55,950 nt of DNA from Saprospiraceae bacterium (GTDB lineage: Bacteria; Bacteroidota; Bacteroidia; Chitinophagales; Saprospiraceae): assembly GCA_007121335.1 (NCBI GenBank), contig SKLY01000004.1:1-55950 (forward strand). The letters run 5' to 3'. Shown here piece by piece: positions 9,990 through 18,672 of this stretch. The translations under genes and the position numbers were made by a program. How positions within the stretch are numbered: the first letter of the stretch is position 1; every line of letters begins with the position of its first letter. The notes under the pieces were generated by a model. It searched no databases. It was not told the DNA's origin and saw nothing but the letters and a program-made list of their open reading frames with translations.

Positions 9990-10893
9990 ATTCGCTTTTT
10001 CTTTGTTCAATCAACTCCCCTTCAATAAGTTTAATAATGTGTGAGGCAATGTCGATGCCTGTAGTCTTTTCAATACCCTCAAGTCCCGGAGATGCGTTAA
10101 CCTCTAATACCAGTGGACCCCTTTTTGATCGCAGGATATCCACCCCTGCCACCTGAAGCCCCATCAACCGGCTTGCTTCAATGGCAATTTCTCTTTCCTT
10201 TTGACTAAGTTCCACTAAAGTGGATGAACCGCCGAGATGAAGGTTGGATCTAAAGTCATTGGAATTGGAACGTCTTTCCATTGCTGCGACTACCTTATCC
10301 CCCACCACGATGATTCGAATATCCCTGCCTGCACTTTCAGCTACAAATTCCTGCACAATGACCATTTCTTTCAATTGGTAAAAAGCATCCAGTAAATTAA
10401 TGGCTGCCTGTTTACTCTCAGCTTTCAAAACACCGGCACCGTGAGTTCCCGAAGCTACTTTAATGACATATGGAGGCCTTCCGATCTTATCTAGAAAACC
10501 GTGTGCCATTGCCCTGGTGGAGGGCATAATCGTCCTGGGGATATCAATCCCATTGCAAGCTAAAATCTGCAGGGCACTCAATTTGTTGCGGGTTCTCAAA
10601 AGTGCGGCTGAAGTTAGGGTCGAAAAACACCCCATCAATTCAAAGTGTCTAATAACGGCAGCACCGTGAGTTGTGACAGATGCACCAATGCGGGGGATTA
10701 CTGCATCAAAGTCTTTACAATCCCGGCCGTAATAATAAACCATCGGTTTGTTCTGAGTAATACTGAGGTCGCAACCCATGTGATCAATAACTTTCACCTG
10801 ATGCCCTGCCTCTCTACCTGCACGCACAAGGCTCTGAGTACTGTATAGCGACGGTCCTCTGGATAAAATTGCGATGGTCAAAACCCCTGACAT
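9976..10893 (-). CDS. RimK-family ATP-grasp amino-acid ligase
   Basis: The 305-residue ATP-grasp ligase has the RimK layout. The N-terminal preATP-grasp region includes RIGASVTTHGAAVIRHFE. The ATP-binding central domain includes VIKVASGTHGAGV, and the metal-binding C-terminal segment includes GVDILRSKRGPLVLEVNASPG (shown in part: VLEVNASPG). Relatives add glutamate residues to ribosomal protein S6 or make related peptide bonds. The start is placed at ATG 10893, where homology begins; an ATG ten codons upstream is possible. It overlaps the aspartoacylase-like gene, indicating a two-gene unit. The true acceptor is not shown by the sequence. Confidence 0.88.
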   Translation of the reverse strand: MSGVLTIAILSRGPSLYSTQSLVRAGREAGHQVKVIDHMGCDLSITQNKPMVYYYGRDCKDFDAVIPRIGASVTTHGAAVIRHFELMGCFSTLTSAALLRTRNKLSALQILACNGIDIPRTIMPSTRAMAHGFLDKIGRPPYVIKVASGTHGAGVLKAESKQAAINLLDAFYQLKEMVIVQEFVAESAGRDIRIIVVGDKVVAAMERRSNSNDFRSNLHLGGSSTLVELSQKEREIAIEASRLMGLQVAGVDILRSKRGPLVLEVNASPGLEGIEKTTGIDIASHIIKLIEGELIEQRKSEYEGN

Positions 10894-10994
10894 TGTACTT
10901 CCATTCGTGGGAAAAAGTCCCAAAGTAATTAAAGTTTAGCAACCATAGGTGCTTTTCACTTAAAAATTGCTTTCTTGCGTCCAATTGCTCGAGC

Positions 10995-12320
10995 ATGGAC
11001 AAAAAAATACCTGATTTTCCGAAAAACAACAAAGGGGTACTCAATGCCTGGGCGTTTTTTGATTGGGCCAATTCATCCTATGCCCTGGTAATTACTGTAG
11101 CCATATTCCCGGTTTACTTTCTGGCCTCCACCGATGACATGCTACAGCTTTTCGGCCTGGAAGTATCCAACAGTGCCCTCTACGCATTTTCCATTACGGT
11201 AGCGTATTTAACGATCTCTGTCCTGGCACCGCTTTTATCCGGAATTGCAGACACTACGGGCAGGCGTAAGTTTTTCATGCAGTTCTTCACCTGGATGGGG
11301 GGCATTTCGTGTATCGGCATGTTTTTTTTCACAGGCGATGTAGATTGGAGTTGGAAAATAGGGATAGCCGGTTTCATTATTTCCATGATTGGTTTTGCAG
11401 GTGGCATCGTTTTCTACAACAGCTACCTACCCATAATCGCTACCCCGGACCGCTTTGACAGGCTGAGTGCCCACGGATTTGCATTGGGGTACTACGGCAG
11501 CGTGATTCTCCTGGTTTTCATACTGGCAATGATACAGTTTCACGAATTCCTGGGAATGGCCCACTCGGTCGCAGTGCGGGTATCTTTTTTACTCGTGGGA
11601 GTCTGGTGGATAGGATTTGCGCAGATCACTTTCCGGGCCATGCCGAAGGATTTAAGGACTCCTTTTAGCAGAGAGAGTTTTGTAAAGGGTTACCGCGAAC
11701 TCCTACTGGTATGGAAAAATGTTAGAAAAAAAGCGGGTACCCGAGGGTTTCTGATGTCCTTCTTTTTCTACAGCGCCGGGGTTCAAACAGTGCTGTTTCT
11801 AGCTTCGGCTTTTGCAGAGAGCGAACTGAGTTTTGGTGAAGCCGAACTTATACTCATCGTAATTATCCTTCAACTCGTGGCAGCCGGAGGCGCATACCTC
11901 TTTGCAAAAATATCCTATTTCAGAGGAAACAAATATTCCCTCATGCTCATGCTTTTCATCTGGACCTCGATATGTGTGTCAGCTTACTTTATCGAGGAGA
12001 AGTACCAGTTTTATGTGTTGGCTTCCTTTGTCGGGCTGGTCATGGGAGGCATTCAATCACTTTCCCGATCTACTTATTCCAAACTAATGCCGGAAAAAAC
12101 GCAGGATGTATCATCTTACTTCAGTTTCTACGAAGCCACTGAGAAAATAGCCATTGTCATTGGTACATTCAGCTTTGGGTTTATAGATCAATTGACAGGC
12201 GGCATGCGAAACAGTGTCCTTGCACTGGCTGTATTTTTTGTCATTGGCATGATATTCCTATATTTTACCCCTTTTGAACGAGTCAGGAAAAAGAATGCCA
12301 AAGCTGAGGAATTCGATTAA
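10995..12320 (+). CDS. MFS transporter of the UMF1 (Atg22-like) family
   Basis: The 441-residue polytopic protein has about twelve hydrophobic segments and begins with the family marker NAWAFFDWANSSYALVI. The loop between the early helices has the typical GIADTTGRRKFFM motif, and MGGIQSLSRSTYSKLMP lies in the second half. UMF1 proteins resemble the yeast vacuolar effluxer Atg22, an amino-acid exporter; the bacterial substrate is generally unknown. It diverges from the rimK-like gene and meets the next minus-strand gene tail to tail, with the two stop codons sharing TTAA. Confidence 0.88.
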   Translation: MDKKIPDFPKNNKGVLNAWAFFDWANSSYALVITVAIFPVYFLASTDDMLQLFGLEVSNSALYAFSITVAYLTISVLAPLLSGIADTTGRRKFFMQFFTWMGGISCIGMFFFTGDVDWSWKIGIAGFIISMIGFAGGIVFYNSYLPIIATPDRFDRLSAHGFALGYYGSVILLVFILAMIQFHEFLGMAHSVAVRVSFLLVGVWWIGFAQITFRAMPKDLRTPFSRESFVKGYRELLLVWKNVRKKAGTRGFLMSFFFYSAGVQTVLFLASAFAESELSFGEAELILIVIILQLVAAGGAYLFAKISYFRGNKYSLMLMLFIWTSICVSAYFIEEKYQFYVLASFVGLVMGGIQSLSRSTYSKLMPEKTQDVSSYFSFYEATEKIAIVIGTFSFGFIDQLTGGMRNSVLALAVFFVIGMIFLYFTPFERVRKKNAKAEEFD

Positions 12321-13837
12321 TTGTCAATCCATTCATAGCAACCTACATCGGGGGAATCAGGGTCTCTGGGATTTCCCTTTATGTCAAGGCTAACTTCGGG
12401 AAGTGGTTTCCCCTGGCCGATGGCAGTAGAAAGAGAGTCCAGGCGGTAGTCATTGTTTTGAAGATCTGCAAAAAGGGGATTGAAGAGCTCGAAGTTGATG
12501 CAATTGATGCAATTTTCCTCAAAAAACTCCGGGTAGGACTGTTCTCTTAAAAGATCAAATACCCGCACCAAACAGTGATCGAATGAAAAATTCATAAATC
12601 CGGGCTCGCGGTTGGTAACGTCGATTATCCGGATTTCATCCCTTCCATTCCCACCGATAATGCTGTTGTAGAAATTTACGGAAAGGGGGTTGAGGCCAAT
12701 ATTGTCGCAATCCGGTGGGTCGTAACAGAAAAAATTATCGATGCGAAGGGCCTCTAATTGATTTCCGAAATTGCCCAGAGTAGTGTGGTAAAAATTGTGA
12801 TCGCCGCCGTAAGACAGTTGAACAGAATGCCCACCGTTATTGGCAATCAGGCAATTTGTAGCGGTAATACTGTTGTGAATACCGACCAGACCCGGACCGG
12901 TTGTATTGAGAATGGTCACTGCATCCAGGTCAACAGTAGTTGCAGAATCACTCCTTATTCCAATGATGGGGTTTCTGATGATCGTATGTTCAAAACGGTG
13001 TGGCCCGGAGGTCTCTCCCAGCCTGATACCCGACCACTGCCCCGCTATCTCAGCGAAACCGGGCTCCAGTCGGTCACCTTCCACCACCACGGGATTGTCC
13101 ACAGTACCTTCGGATAAAATCCTGCCATTTGGCCCTGTGAAAATAAGCCCGTCGTTATAGACTATTTGACCATCGCTGGCAATGCCTCCGTGAACGTGAA
13201 CACGGGTTCCCGCAGGCCAAACCAGGGTACAATCATCGATAACCAGCACCCCAAATATCACATAGGGTTTTGGATCGTCCCACACTACTGTTCCACCACC
13301 ACAGCTCAATAGCGCAACCCCTCCGGTTGCCTCGTTGGCGGGGATGTAATTCGCATTTTGACCAAATGCCTTTATTCGCACATCCTGTGTATTGCCATTG
13401 ACCTCAAACAGCATGCGATCATTGATGACAAAAGGACTGGCCGATACACTGACATCAGGGTCTATGGTGGCCTCTACAAAAACATAGGTGCTGTCATTGG
13501 GCCAGATAATAACCTCCCCCGCATCATCCTGGGAAAACCCATCAAAATTAAACCGAAAGAAACTATCGGAATTTTCCAAACGGGCGTTTTTGACCCGAAT
13601 AGCGCGATCATTGCGGTTGTAAACCTTAAAATACCGGGTAATCGTCCCCCGCTCTGTGAATACCGTATCGAACATCAGCGTATCCACAGAGAATTCTATC
13701 ATCGCATTGGGAGAATCTGTAAAATCCTCGCGGTCGCAAGAACTCAGGGTCCACATTAAAGCAAACAAAAATATCAGTCCCACTAAATTGCGGACTGGAT
13801 TTGTAATGTTAAAGCCGGGAAGTCGTCTTTTTTGCAA
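12317..13837 (-). CDS. Lipoprotein with right-handed beta-helix-type repeats
   Basis: The 506-residue protein has a hydrophobic segment ending in lipobox LSSC (Cys34), so it is predicted to be a lipoprotein. Residues 40-150 form a beta-rich domain (SVDTLMFDTVFTERG opening, common in Bacteroidota). Residues 200-420 contain short repeating strands such as RFEHTIIRNPIIGI and ATNCLIANNGG, typical of parallel beta-helix (pectate-lyase-like) folds. The end, KGNPRDPDSPDVGCYE, is the usual terminal motif of this group. Enzymatic activity cannot be claimed. The start is a TTG at 13837, since the only early ATG would remove most of the signal sequence. Confidence 0.85.
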   Translation of the reverse strand: MQKRRLPGFNITNPVRNLVGLIFLFALMWTLSSCDREDFTDSPNAMIEFSVDTLMFDTVFTERGTITRYFKVYNRNDRAIRVKNARLENSDSFFRFNFDGFSQDDAGEVIIWPNDSTYVFVEATIDPDVSVSASPFVINDRMLFEVNGNTQDVRIKAFGQNANYIPANEATGGVALLSCGGGTVVWDDPKPYVIFGVLVIDDCTLVWPAGTRVHVHGGIASDGQIVYNDGLIFTGPNGRILSEGTVDNPVVVEGDRLEPGFAEIAGQWSGIRLGETSGPHRFEHTIIRNPIIGIRSDSATTVDLDAVTILNTTGPGLVGIHNSITATNCLIANNGGHSVQLSYGGDHNFYHTTLGNFGNQLEALRIDNFFCYDPPDCDNIGLNPLSVNFYNSIIGGNGRDEIRIIDVTNREPGFMNFSFDHCLVRVFDLLREQSYPEFFEENCINCINFELFNPLFADLQNNDYRLDSLSTAIGQGKPLPEVSLDIKGNPRDPDSPDVGCYEWIDN

Positions 13838-13864
13838 GGTTGTTTATTTTGGCTAAAAGAACGC

Positions 13865-13872
13865 CAAATTTA
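13865..13872 (-). promoter_or_regulatory. Candidate -7 promoter box for the beta-helix lipoprotein gene
   Basis: TAAATTTG on the minus strand matches TAnnTTTG and lies 28 bases before the proposed TTG start, supporting that start. A clear -33 element is missing at the usual distance. Confidence 0.3.
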
Positions 13873-13882
13873 ATACCCTTAA

Positions 13883-13890
13883 TACATTTG
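13883..13890 (+). promoter_or_regulatory. Candidate -7 promoter box for the glycosyltransferase operon
   Basis: TACATTTG on the plus strand matches TAnnTTTG and lies 20 bases before the ATG at 13910. It faces away from the TAAATTTG box at 13865-13872, so this short divergent region would serve both directions. Confidence 0.35.
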
Positions 13891-13909
13891 TCCTATCTTT
13901 AAGCAATCA

Positions 13910-14629
13910 ATGTCGATGAAAGCCAAAATTTCTTCACTTACAATTGATGTGGTCATCCCAGCCTTCAATGAGCAAAACTCCATTGGTAAGGTCCTCAATG
14001 ACATTCCGCGCGAAATGGTGAGGCAAATCATCGTTTGCGACAACAACAGTTCGGATGAAACTGCCTCTGAGGCGGAGAAAAATGGAGCGACAGTGGTGCG
14101 GGAACCGAGACCGGGTTATGGAAATGCCTGTCTAAAATGTCTTGATTTCATAGCCAAAAACAGTGAGCCCTGTCCAGATGTGATTGTTTTTCTGGATGCA
14201 GATTATTCTGATCACCCCAACCAAATGCCGATATTGATCGAACCCATAGAAAAGAATAATATGGACCTGGTAATCGGCTCCAGGGCACTGGGGAATAAAG
14301 AGGCGGGGTCCATGACACCTCAACAAATTTTTGGAAACTGGTTAGCCACCCGTTTGATACAGTGGATTTACGGATTGAAATTCACTGATCTTGGTCCCTT
14401 CCGAGCTATCCGCTACGAGGCTTTGGAAAAACTAAAGATGAGCGACAAAAACTACGGGTGGACTGTGGAAATGCAGGTGAAGGCCGCAAAAAAAGGCTTA
14501 AAATGCACTGAGGTCGCCGTGGATTACCGAAGGAGAATAGGGCAATCCAAGGTATCGGGAACGGTAAAAGGTACTATTGGAGCCGGCTGGAAAATTTTGT
14601 ACACCATATTCAAATACTCCTTAAAATGA
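13910..14629 (+). CDS. Glycosyltransferase family 2 (polyprenyl-phosphate sugar transferase-like)
   Basis: The 239-residue GT-A enzyme begins with the nucleotide-sugar strand VVIPAFNEQNSIGKVL. It has the acidic motif FLDADYSDHP (about 88-97) and the later region DLGPFRAIRYEALEKLKM seen in DPM1/DpgS-like enzymes that load a sugar onto a polyprenyl phosphate. There are no transmembrane segments. It overlaps the next GT2 gene by ATGA, so translation is coupled. The supply of a lipid-linked sugar to the GT-C-like enzyme two genes downstream is an inference from this arrangement. Confidence 0.88.
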   Translation: MSMKAKISSLTIDVVIPAFNEQNSIGKVLNDIPREMVRQIIVCDNNSSDETASEAEKNGATVVREPRPGYGNACLKCLDFIAKNSEPCPDVIVFLDADYSDHPNQMPILIEPIEKNNMDLVIGSRALGNKEAGSMTPQQIFGNWLATRLIQWIYGLKFTDLGPFRAIRYEALEKLKMSDKNYGWTVEMQVKAAKKGLKCTEVAVDYRRRIGQSKVSGTVKGTIGAGWKILYTIFKYSLK

Positions 14630-16119
14630 TCGACCTTGCCGGAATTCTTCTCCTGGGGATATTTTTCCTGGTTCTGAGTCTGATCACCATTTACTGCTTG
14701 ATTCAGCTTCACCTGGCACTGGTTTATCAAAAACAGACTCGCAAGAAATCAAATGAAGAGAAGGTCCCGGAGGAGAAAGGTTCCAACATGCCGCCGGTAA
14801 CCGTCCAACTTCCCGTTTTTAATGAAAAACATGTCATCGAGCGATTGATTGACAACATCTGCCAACTGGAATATCCGCGTGACAGGTTTCAGATTCAGGT
14901 ACTTGATGACAGTACCGATGAAACTACTGAAAAGGCCCGAAAAAAGGTGGAATATTACCGTGAGAAAGGGGTGGACATTGAATTGGTTCGAAGGTCGAAC
15001 AGAGCGGGATTCAAGGCAGGTGCACTCCAATACGGACTGAAAGAGGCAAAGGGAGATTACCTGGCTATTTTTGATGCAGATTTTTTGCCCCGGGCCGACT
15101 TTCTGGTGCGAACTATCCCACACTTTCAAAATCCGGAGGTTGGTGTTGTTCAGACTCGCTGGGAGCACCTCAATGATTCCTTTTCGATACTGACAGCCAT
15201 GCAGGCCTTTCAATTGAACGTACATTTTTCCATTGAGCAAAAAGGCCGTGAACATGCCGGGTATTTCCTTCAATTCAATGGCACAGCAGGTGTCTGGAGG
15301 CGGAAAACCATAGAGGATGCAGGCGGTTGGCAAGCGGATACACTTACCGAGGACCTCGACCTAAGTTACCGGGCACAACTTAAGGGTTGGAGAATAATTT
15401 ACCTGGAGGAAGTTGGTAGCCCTGCGGAGTTGCCGGCAGACATGAATGCACTTAAAGCACAGCAATACAGATGGATGAAGGGCGGGGCCGAAAATGCAAT
15501 CAAAAACATACCCTCTGTCCTGCGCTCTGATCAATCTTTTGGAAAGAAATTTCACGCTGTGGCCCACCTTTTGGGAAGTTCCGTTTTTTTGTTGGTGTTT
15601 GCACTGGGCATCCTGAGTTTTCCGGCCATTTTCTTTTTGAACCGTTTCAATATCAACACCAATTACCTCTCTGTATTTCTTCCCGGAATAATAGCGCTCT
15701 TAACGGTATATATCATTGCAAGCATTCACCATCGCAACAAAAAGTTGAAAAATCCGGCCCGGGCGGTGCTTTCCTTCCCTTTATTGTTTCTGACATTTTT
15801 GTCGCTATCCATGGGCCTATCGCTCCACAACACCAGAGCAGTCCTACACGGCTATATGAAAAAGCGGACACCTTTTGTACGTACACCCAAATTCAACATC
15901 ACGACAAGTGTACCCCAACTCAAAAAAAGTGGATATCTGCCGTCCAAAATTCCCTCAACCACTTATTTTGAAGCTATATTAGCCCTTTATTTTGTTGCAG
16001 CGGTGTATTATGGACTGATGGTTGATCAGCACGCATTCTTAATCTATCATATTCTTCTGGTCATCGGCTTTGCAACAATTAGTTTTTATTCATTTCGCCA
16101 CTTTCAATGGAGAGGTTGA
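14626..16119 (+). CDS. Membrane glycosyltransferase family 2 (processive/CESA-like)
   Basis: The 497-residue protein has one N-terminal membrane helix (about 3-28), a cytosolic GT-A domain (about 60-300) and four or more C-terminal helices. The family motifs are all present: VLDDSTDE, the metal-binding FDADF, TEDLDLSYRAQLKGW and the product-binding QQYRW. These make it a cellulose-synthase-like or glucosylceramide-synthase-like enzyme; the sugar and acceptor are not determined. It lies between another GT2 and a GT-C-like gene, with overlaps of 4 and 13 bases, which marks a single operon. Confidence 0.88.
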   Translation: MIDLAGILLLGIFFLVLSLITIYCLIQLHLALVYQKQTRKKSNEEKVPEEKGSNMPPVTVQLPVFNEKHVIERLIDNICQLEYPRDRFQIQVLDDSTDETTEKARKKVEYYREKGVDIELVRRSNRAGFKAGALQYGLKEAKGDYLAIFDADFLPRADFLVRTIPHFQNPEVGVVQTRWEHLNDSFSILTAMQAFQLNVHFSIEQKGREHAGYFLQFNGTAGVWRRKTIEDAGGWQADTLTEDLDLSYRAQLKGWRIIYLEEVGSPAELPADMNALKAQQYRWMKGGAENAIKNIPSVLRSDQSFGKKFHAVAHLLGSSVFLLVFALGILSFPAIFFLNRFNINTNYLSVFLPGIIALLTVYIIASIHHRNKKLKNPARAVLSFPLLFLTFLSLSMGLSLHNTRAVLHGYMKKRTPFVRTPKFNITTSVPQLKKSGYLPSKIPSTTYFEAILALYFVAAVYYGLMVDQHAFLIYHILLVIGFATISFYSFRHFQWRG

Positions 16120-17471
16120 AAAACAAAATGGTAAGCAGGCTACTTTACCTGGTGTGGGCACTGGGTATAGTCCTTCTTGCGTATCTACCCGACAGGCAGG
16201 ATTTTCTGCTCCTAACTCTCAATTTTTCGGCCGTCTTTTTCTGCTATTGGTTGATCATAGATCCCGCAAACAAGATCAGGCTCAAAAGTCTGCTTCTGGT
16301 TGCAATTGTAACCCGGCTGGCTATCATCCCGGCAAACCCAAACCTCACCGACGACTTTTACCGCTATGTTTGGGATGGGCAGATATCGCTTTCTCTTCAT
16401 AATCCGTATGAAAAAAAGCCCTCTGAGTGGATGGAATCTGAAGAAACGCCCCGATTTCTAGATACGGATCTTTACCCGCACCTCAATTCACCTGAATATT
16501 ACAGCGTCTATCCCCCATTTACTCAGTTATTTTTCGCCACCGGAGCTTTAATTGCCCGTGGCGATAGTGGAGGAGCGGTTTTTTGGACAAAATCACTTAT
16601 GGTGATTACCGAAATAACACTTTTATTCATCATTGTACCCCTTTTGCGAAAAATGGGCAAGGACCCCGGCATGGTGGCCATATACGCATTGAACCCACTG
16701 GTATTATTGGAAATTTCGGGCAATATGCACATAGAGGGCATCTCAATTCTGTTTCTCGCACTTGCCTTAATGTATTACCACGGTAAGAAAGGCATTCGTA
16801 CAGGCATGATGCTAGGCCTTTCAATCGGAGCCAAAATACTACCATTGATTTTACTGCCGGCCATGGCACTCGCTTCGAATTTCAAACAGTGGCTGAGCTT
16901 TTCGGCAGCAGCTCTGCTAATGGCCGCATTATTATTTTCACCGCTGCTATTCGGACATTCATGGATAAATTTCTTTGAAAGCCTGAGGTTGTACTATCAA
17001 ACCTTTGAATTCAATGCATCCATCTATTACATCCTCAGATTTATTGGTGAGTGGATCAAGGGATACAACTGGATTTCCTACATGGGCCCCCTGAGCAATG
17101 TGTTATTCGTACTACTATACCTGGGAGTTCTCTTTATGGTTAAGAGCAGGGGCGTTACCAAGCAGAGAATGCCTGAGGTCCTAACTGTAATACTCACACT
17201 CTACTTCTTGTTTCAGACCACCGTCCACCCCTGGTATATATTGCCTTTGGTGCTGTTATCTGCACTGACCGGATGGCGATATCCCATCGTATGGAGCGGG
17301 GTTGTTTTTCTTTCCTATCACGCTTATTCGGTTTATCCGTATCAGGAAAATTTATGGATAACAGCCTTCTCTTATTTAGCAGTTATAGCTTCCGCCTGGT
17401 GGTTTGACAAGGATAAGATAAAAGCACTTTGGAAAGGTAATCAGCCGATTGAGAAAAGATTCAAGGAATAA
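16107..17471 (+). CDS. Polytopic GT-C-like mannosyltransferase-type membrane protein
   Basis: The 454-residue protein has about eleven to twelve hydrophobic segments and the luminal acidic loop motif DDFYRYVWDG (about residues 80-89). That loop is the hallmark of GT-C enzymes of the GT87/MptA-B type, which use polyprenyl-phosphate sugars. The further conserved motif ALNPLVLLEISGNMHIEG is present. The start overlaps the preceding GT2 gene by 13 bases; an alternative ATG at 16128 is possible. The product would act at the outer face of the inner membrane, using donor made by the first gene of the operon (inference). Confidence 0.82.
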   Translation: MERLKNKMVSRLLYLVWALGIVLLAYLPDRQDFLLLTLNFSAVFFCYWLIIDPANKIRLKSLLLVAIVTRLAIIPANPNLTDDFYRYVWDGQISLSLHNPYEKKPSEWMESEETPRFLDTDLYPHLNSPEYYSVYPPFTQLFFATGALIARGDSGGAVFWTKSLMVITEITLLFIIVPLLRKMGKDPGMVAIYALNPLVLLEISGNMHIEGISILFLALALMYYHGKKGIRTGMMLGLSIGAKILPLILLPAMALASNFKQWLSFSAAALLMAALLFSPLLFGHSWINFFESLRLYYQTFEFNASIYYILRFIGEWIKGYNWISYMGPLSNVLFVLLYLGVLFMVKSRGVTKQRMPEVLTVILTLYFLFQTTVHPWYILPLVLLSALTGWRYPIVWSGVVFLSYHAYSVYPYQENLWITAFSYLAVIASAWWFDKDKIKALWKGNQPIEKRFKE

Positions 17472-17788
17472 TAAGTTTCTTAACCACCATCCCCCCTTAA
17501 TCTTATGAAAGGTAGGAATCAGCAGGTTTGAACTATACAAAGTAATATCATCTATAAATTGCATAATCCAGTAATACAGATATCCATTGTAGAAAGAATA
17601 TCGACGGGAAAAGGATAGGCCGTAGAACTAAAAACATGTCAGGTGGTTGAGTATAGATAAATTGGCAGAAAGAGCTTATTAAGAACTGGCGGACTTACTA
17701 CAGAGTGGAAAAAAAAGGGCCGCTCCTATTTCAGAGCAGCCCTATAGACTTTTTAAAAGTCTTAAGTCGCAAAACTTAATACATTATA
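17472..17788 (+). other. Intergenic region between the convergent glycosyltransferase and T9SS operons
   Basis: No open frame with a plausible start or family match is seen in this 317-base stretch. Its only clear element is the minus-strand terminator at 17709-17742. Confidence 0.6.
17709..17742 (-). terminator. Intrinsic terminator of the T9SS operon
   Basis: On the minus strand, GGGCTGCTC (17742-17734), an 8-base loop and GAGCGGCCC (17725-17717) form a 9-bp GC-rich stem with a single mismatch. A run of eight T follows (17716-17709). This is a textbook Rho-independent terminator 47 bases after the gldN stop codon. Confidence 0.88.
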
Positions 17789-18658
17789 TCAATATGACCA
17801 CAGATCAATTTCGAAATTGAAGAGGTCATCTTCGATTCTCTGCGATTCAATCAACTGTTCAATTCGGCTTTCGTGGAAGGCTTCGAGACGTTCATCATAG
17901 ACATTGGATGCCTTGAATATATAACTTGAAAATCGTCGCATCTCCCATAGGTCCAGCCAGGTCATTGGCGCGGCATCATTCCCGGAAACGAAAGCGCCTT
18001 CTCTAGCTAATAACTCCCGTGCTTGCGGATAGTAAATCCAGAAAAGGGGTAATTCATATCGGAACTCACCGGTATCTTCATCGACCACATCCAAGAGAGG
18101 CGAAATACCCAACACGCGAACCCCCATTCGGGAGTACTTGTTATTGAAGTACCATACCTCTTTAATTCTAAAGCGCTGGATATTCATGGGGTCGATGCTA
18201 CTCTGAGTCACCACGATTTCCTCTTCGTAAGTTTCAGGATCGATCACCACATTGGTATCAATCTGAAAAAGGAGTCGGTTAATCTCCTCAGGATCCATTT
18301 GCTCAGTAAAATTATCATCCATGAAGGCGGTCACATCACCATTTTCTGCTGCATCGATAATAATTTCGGCAAAGGGTCTTAGAGGATTAATGAACGGGGC
18401 ATTAATTTTTTCCCTCACGTCCAAAACCCTCCAGATGGTACGCTCCCAAGGGACGTCCGCTTCTCTGTATGGAGGATAAGCCAGGACTCTAGACTCGTGA
18501 ATATTATTCCGCTCAACAATTCCATTGAGGAATTCTTCTTCCGCCGGTGTGGAGGCTTCAGTAATAATTTCCTCAGGTACCTGAGCTATACTTATCAAAG
18601 CAAAGCTGCAAAGTGCTGTGAGCGAAAGAGCTGATTTTCTTAGAAGATTGTAAATCAT
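17789..18658 (-). CDS. gldN: GldN/PorN, periplasmic T9SS component
   Basis: The 289-residue protein has a signal peptide (about 1-25) and the GldN core. The segment READVPWERTIWRVLDVREK is followed by NPLRPFAEII, RIKEVWYFNNKYSRMGVRVL and LPLFWIYYPQARE. GldN/PorN binds GldK/PorK to form the large periplasmic ring beneath the outer membrane in the type IX secretion system. It is the last gene of the operon, 14 bases after gldM and just before a strong terminator. Length is close to that of characterised homologues. Confidence 0.96.
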   Translation of the reverse strand: MIYNLLRKSALSLTALCSFALISIAQVPEEIITEASTPAEEEFLNGIVERNNIHESRVLAYPPYREADVPWERTIWRVLDVREKINAPFINPLRPFAEIIIDAAENGDVTAFMDDNFTEQMDPEEINRLLFQIDTNVVIDPETYEEEIVVTQSSIDPMNIQRFRIKEVWYFNNKYSRMGVRVLGISPLLDVVDEDTGEFRYELPLFWIYYPQARELLAREGAFVSGNDAAPMTWLDLWEMRRFSSYIFKASNVYDERLEAFHESRIEQLIESQRIEDDLFNFEIDLWSY

Positions 18659-18672
18659 GGTAATTTGGTATT

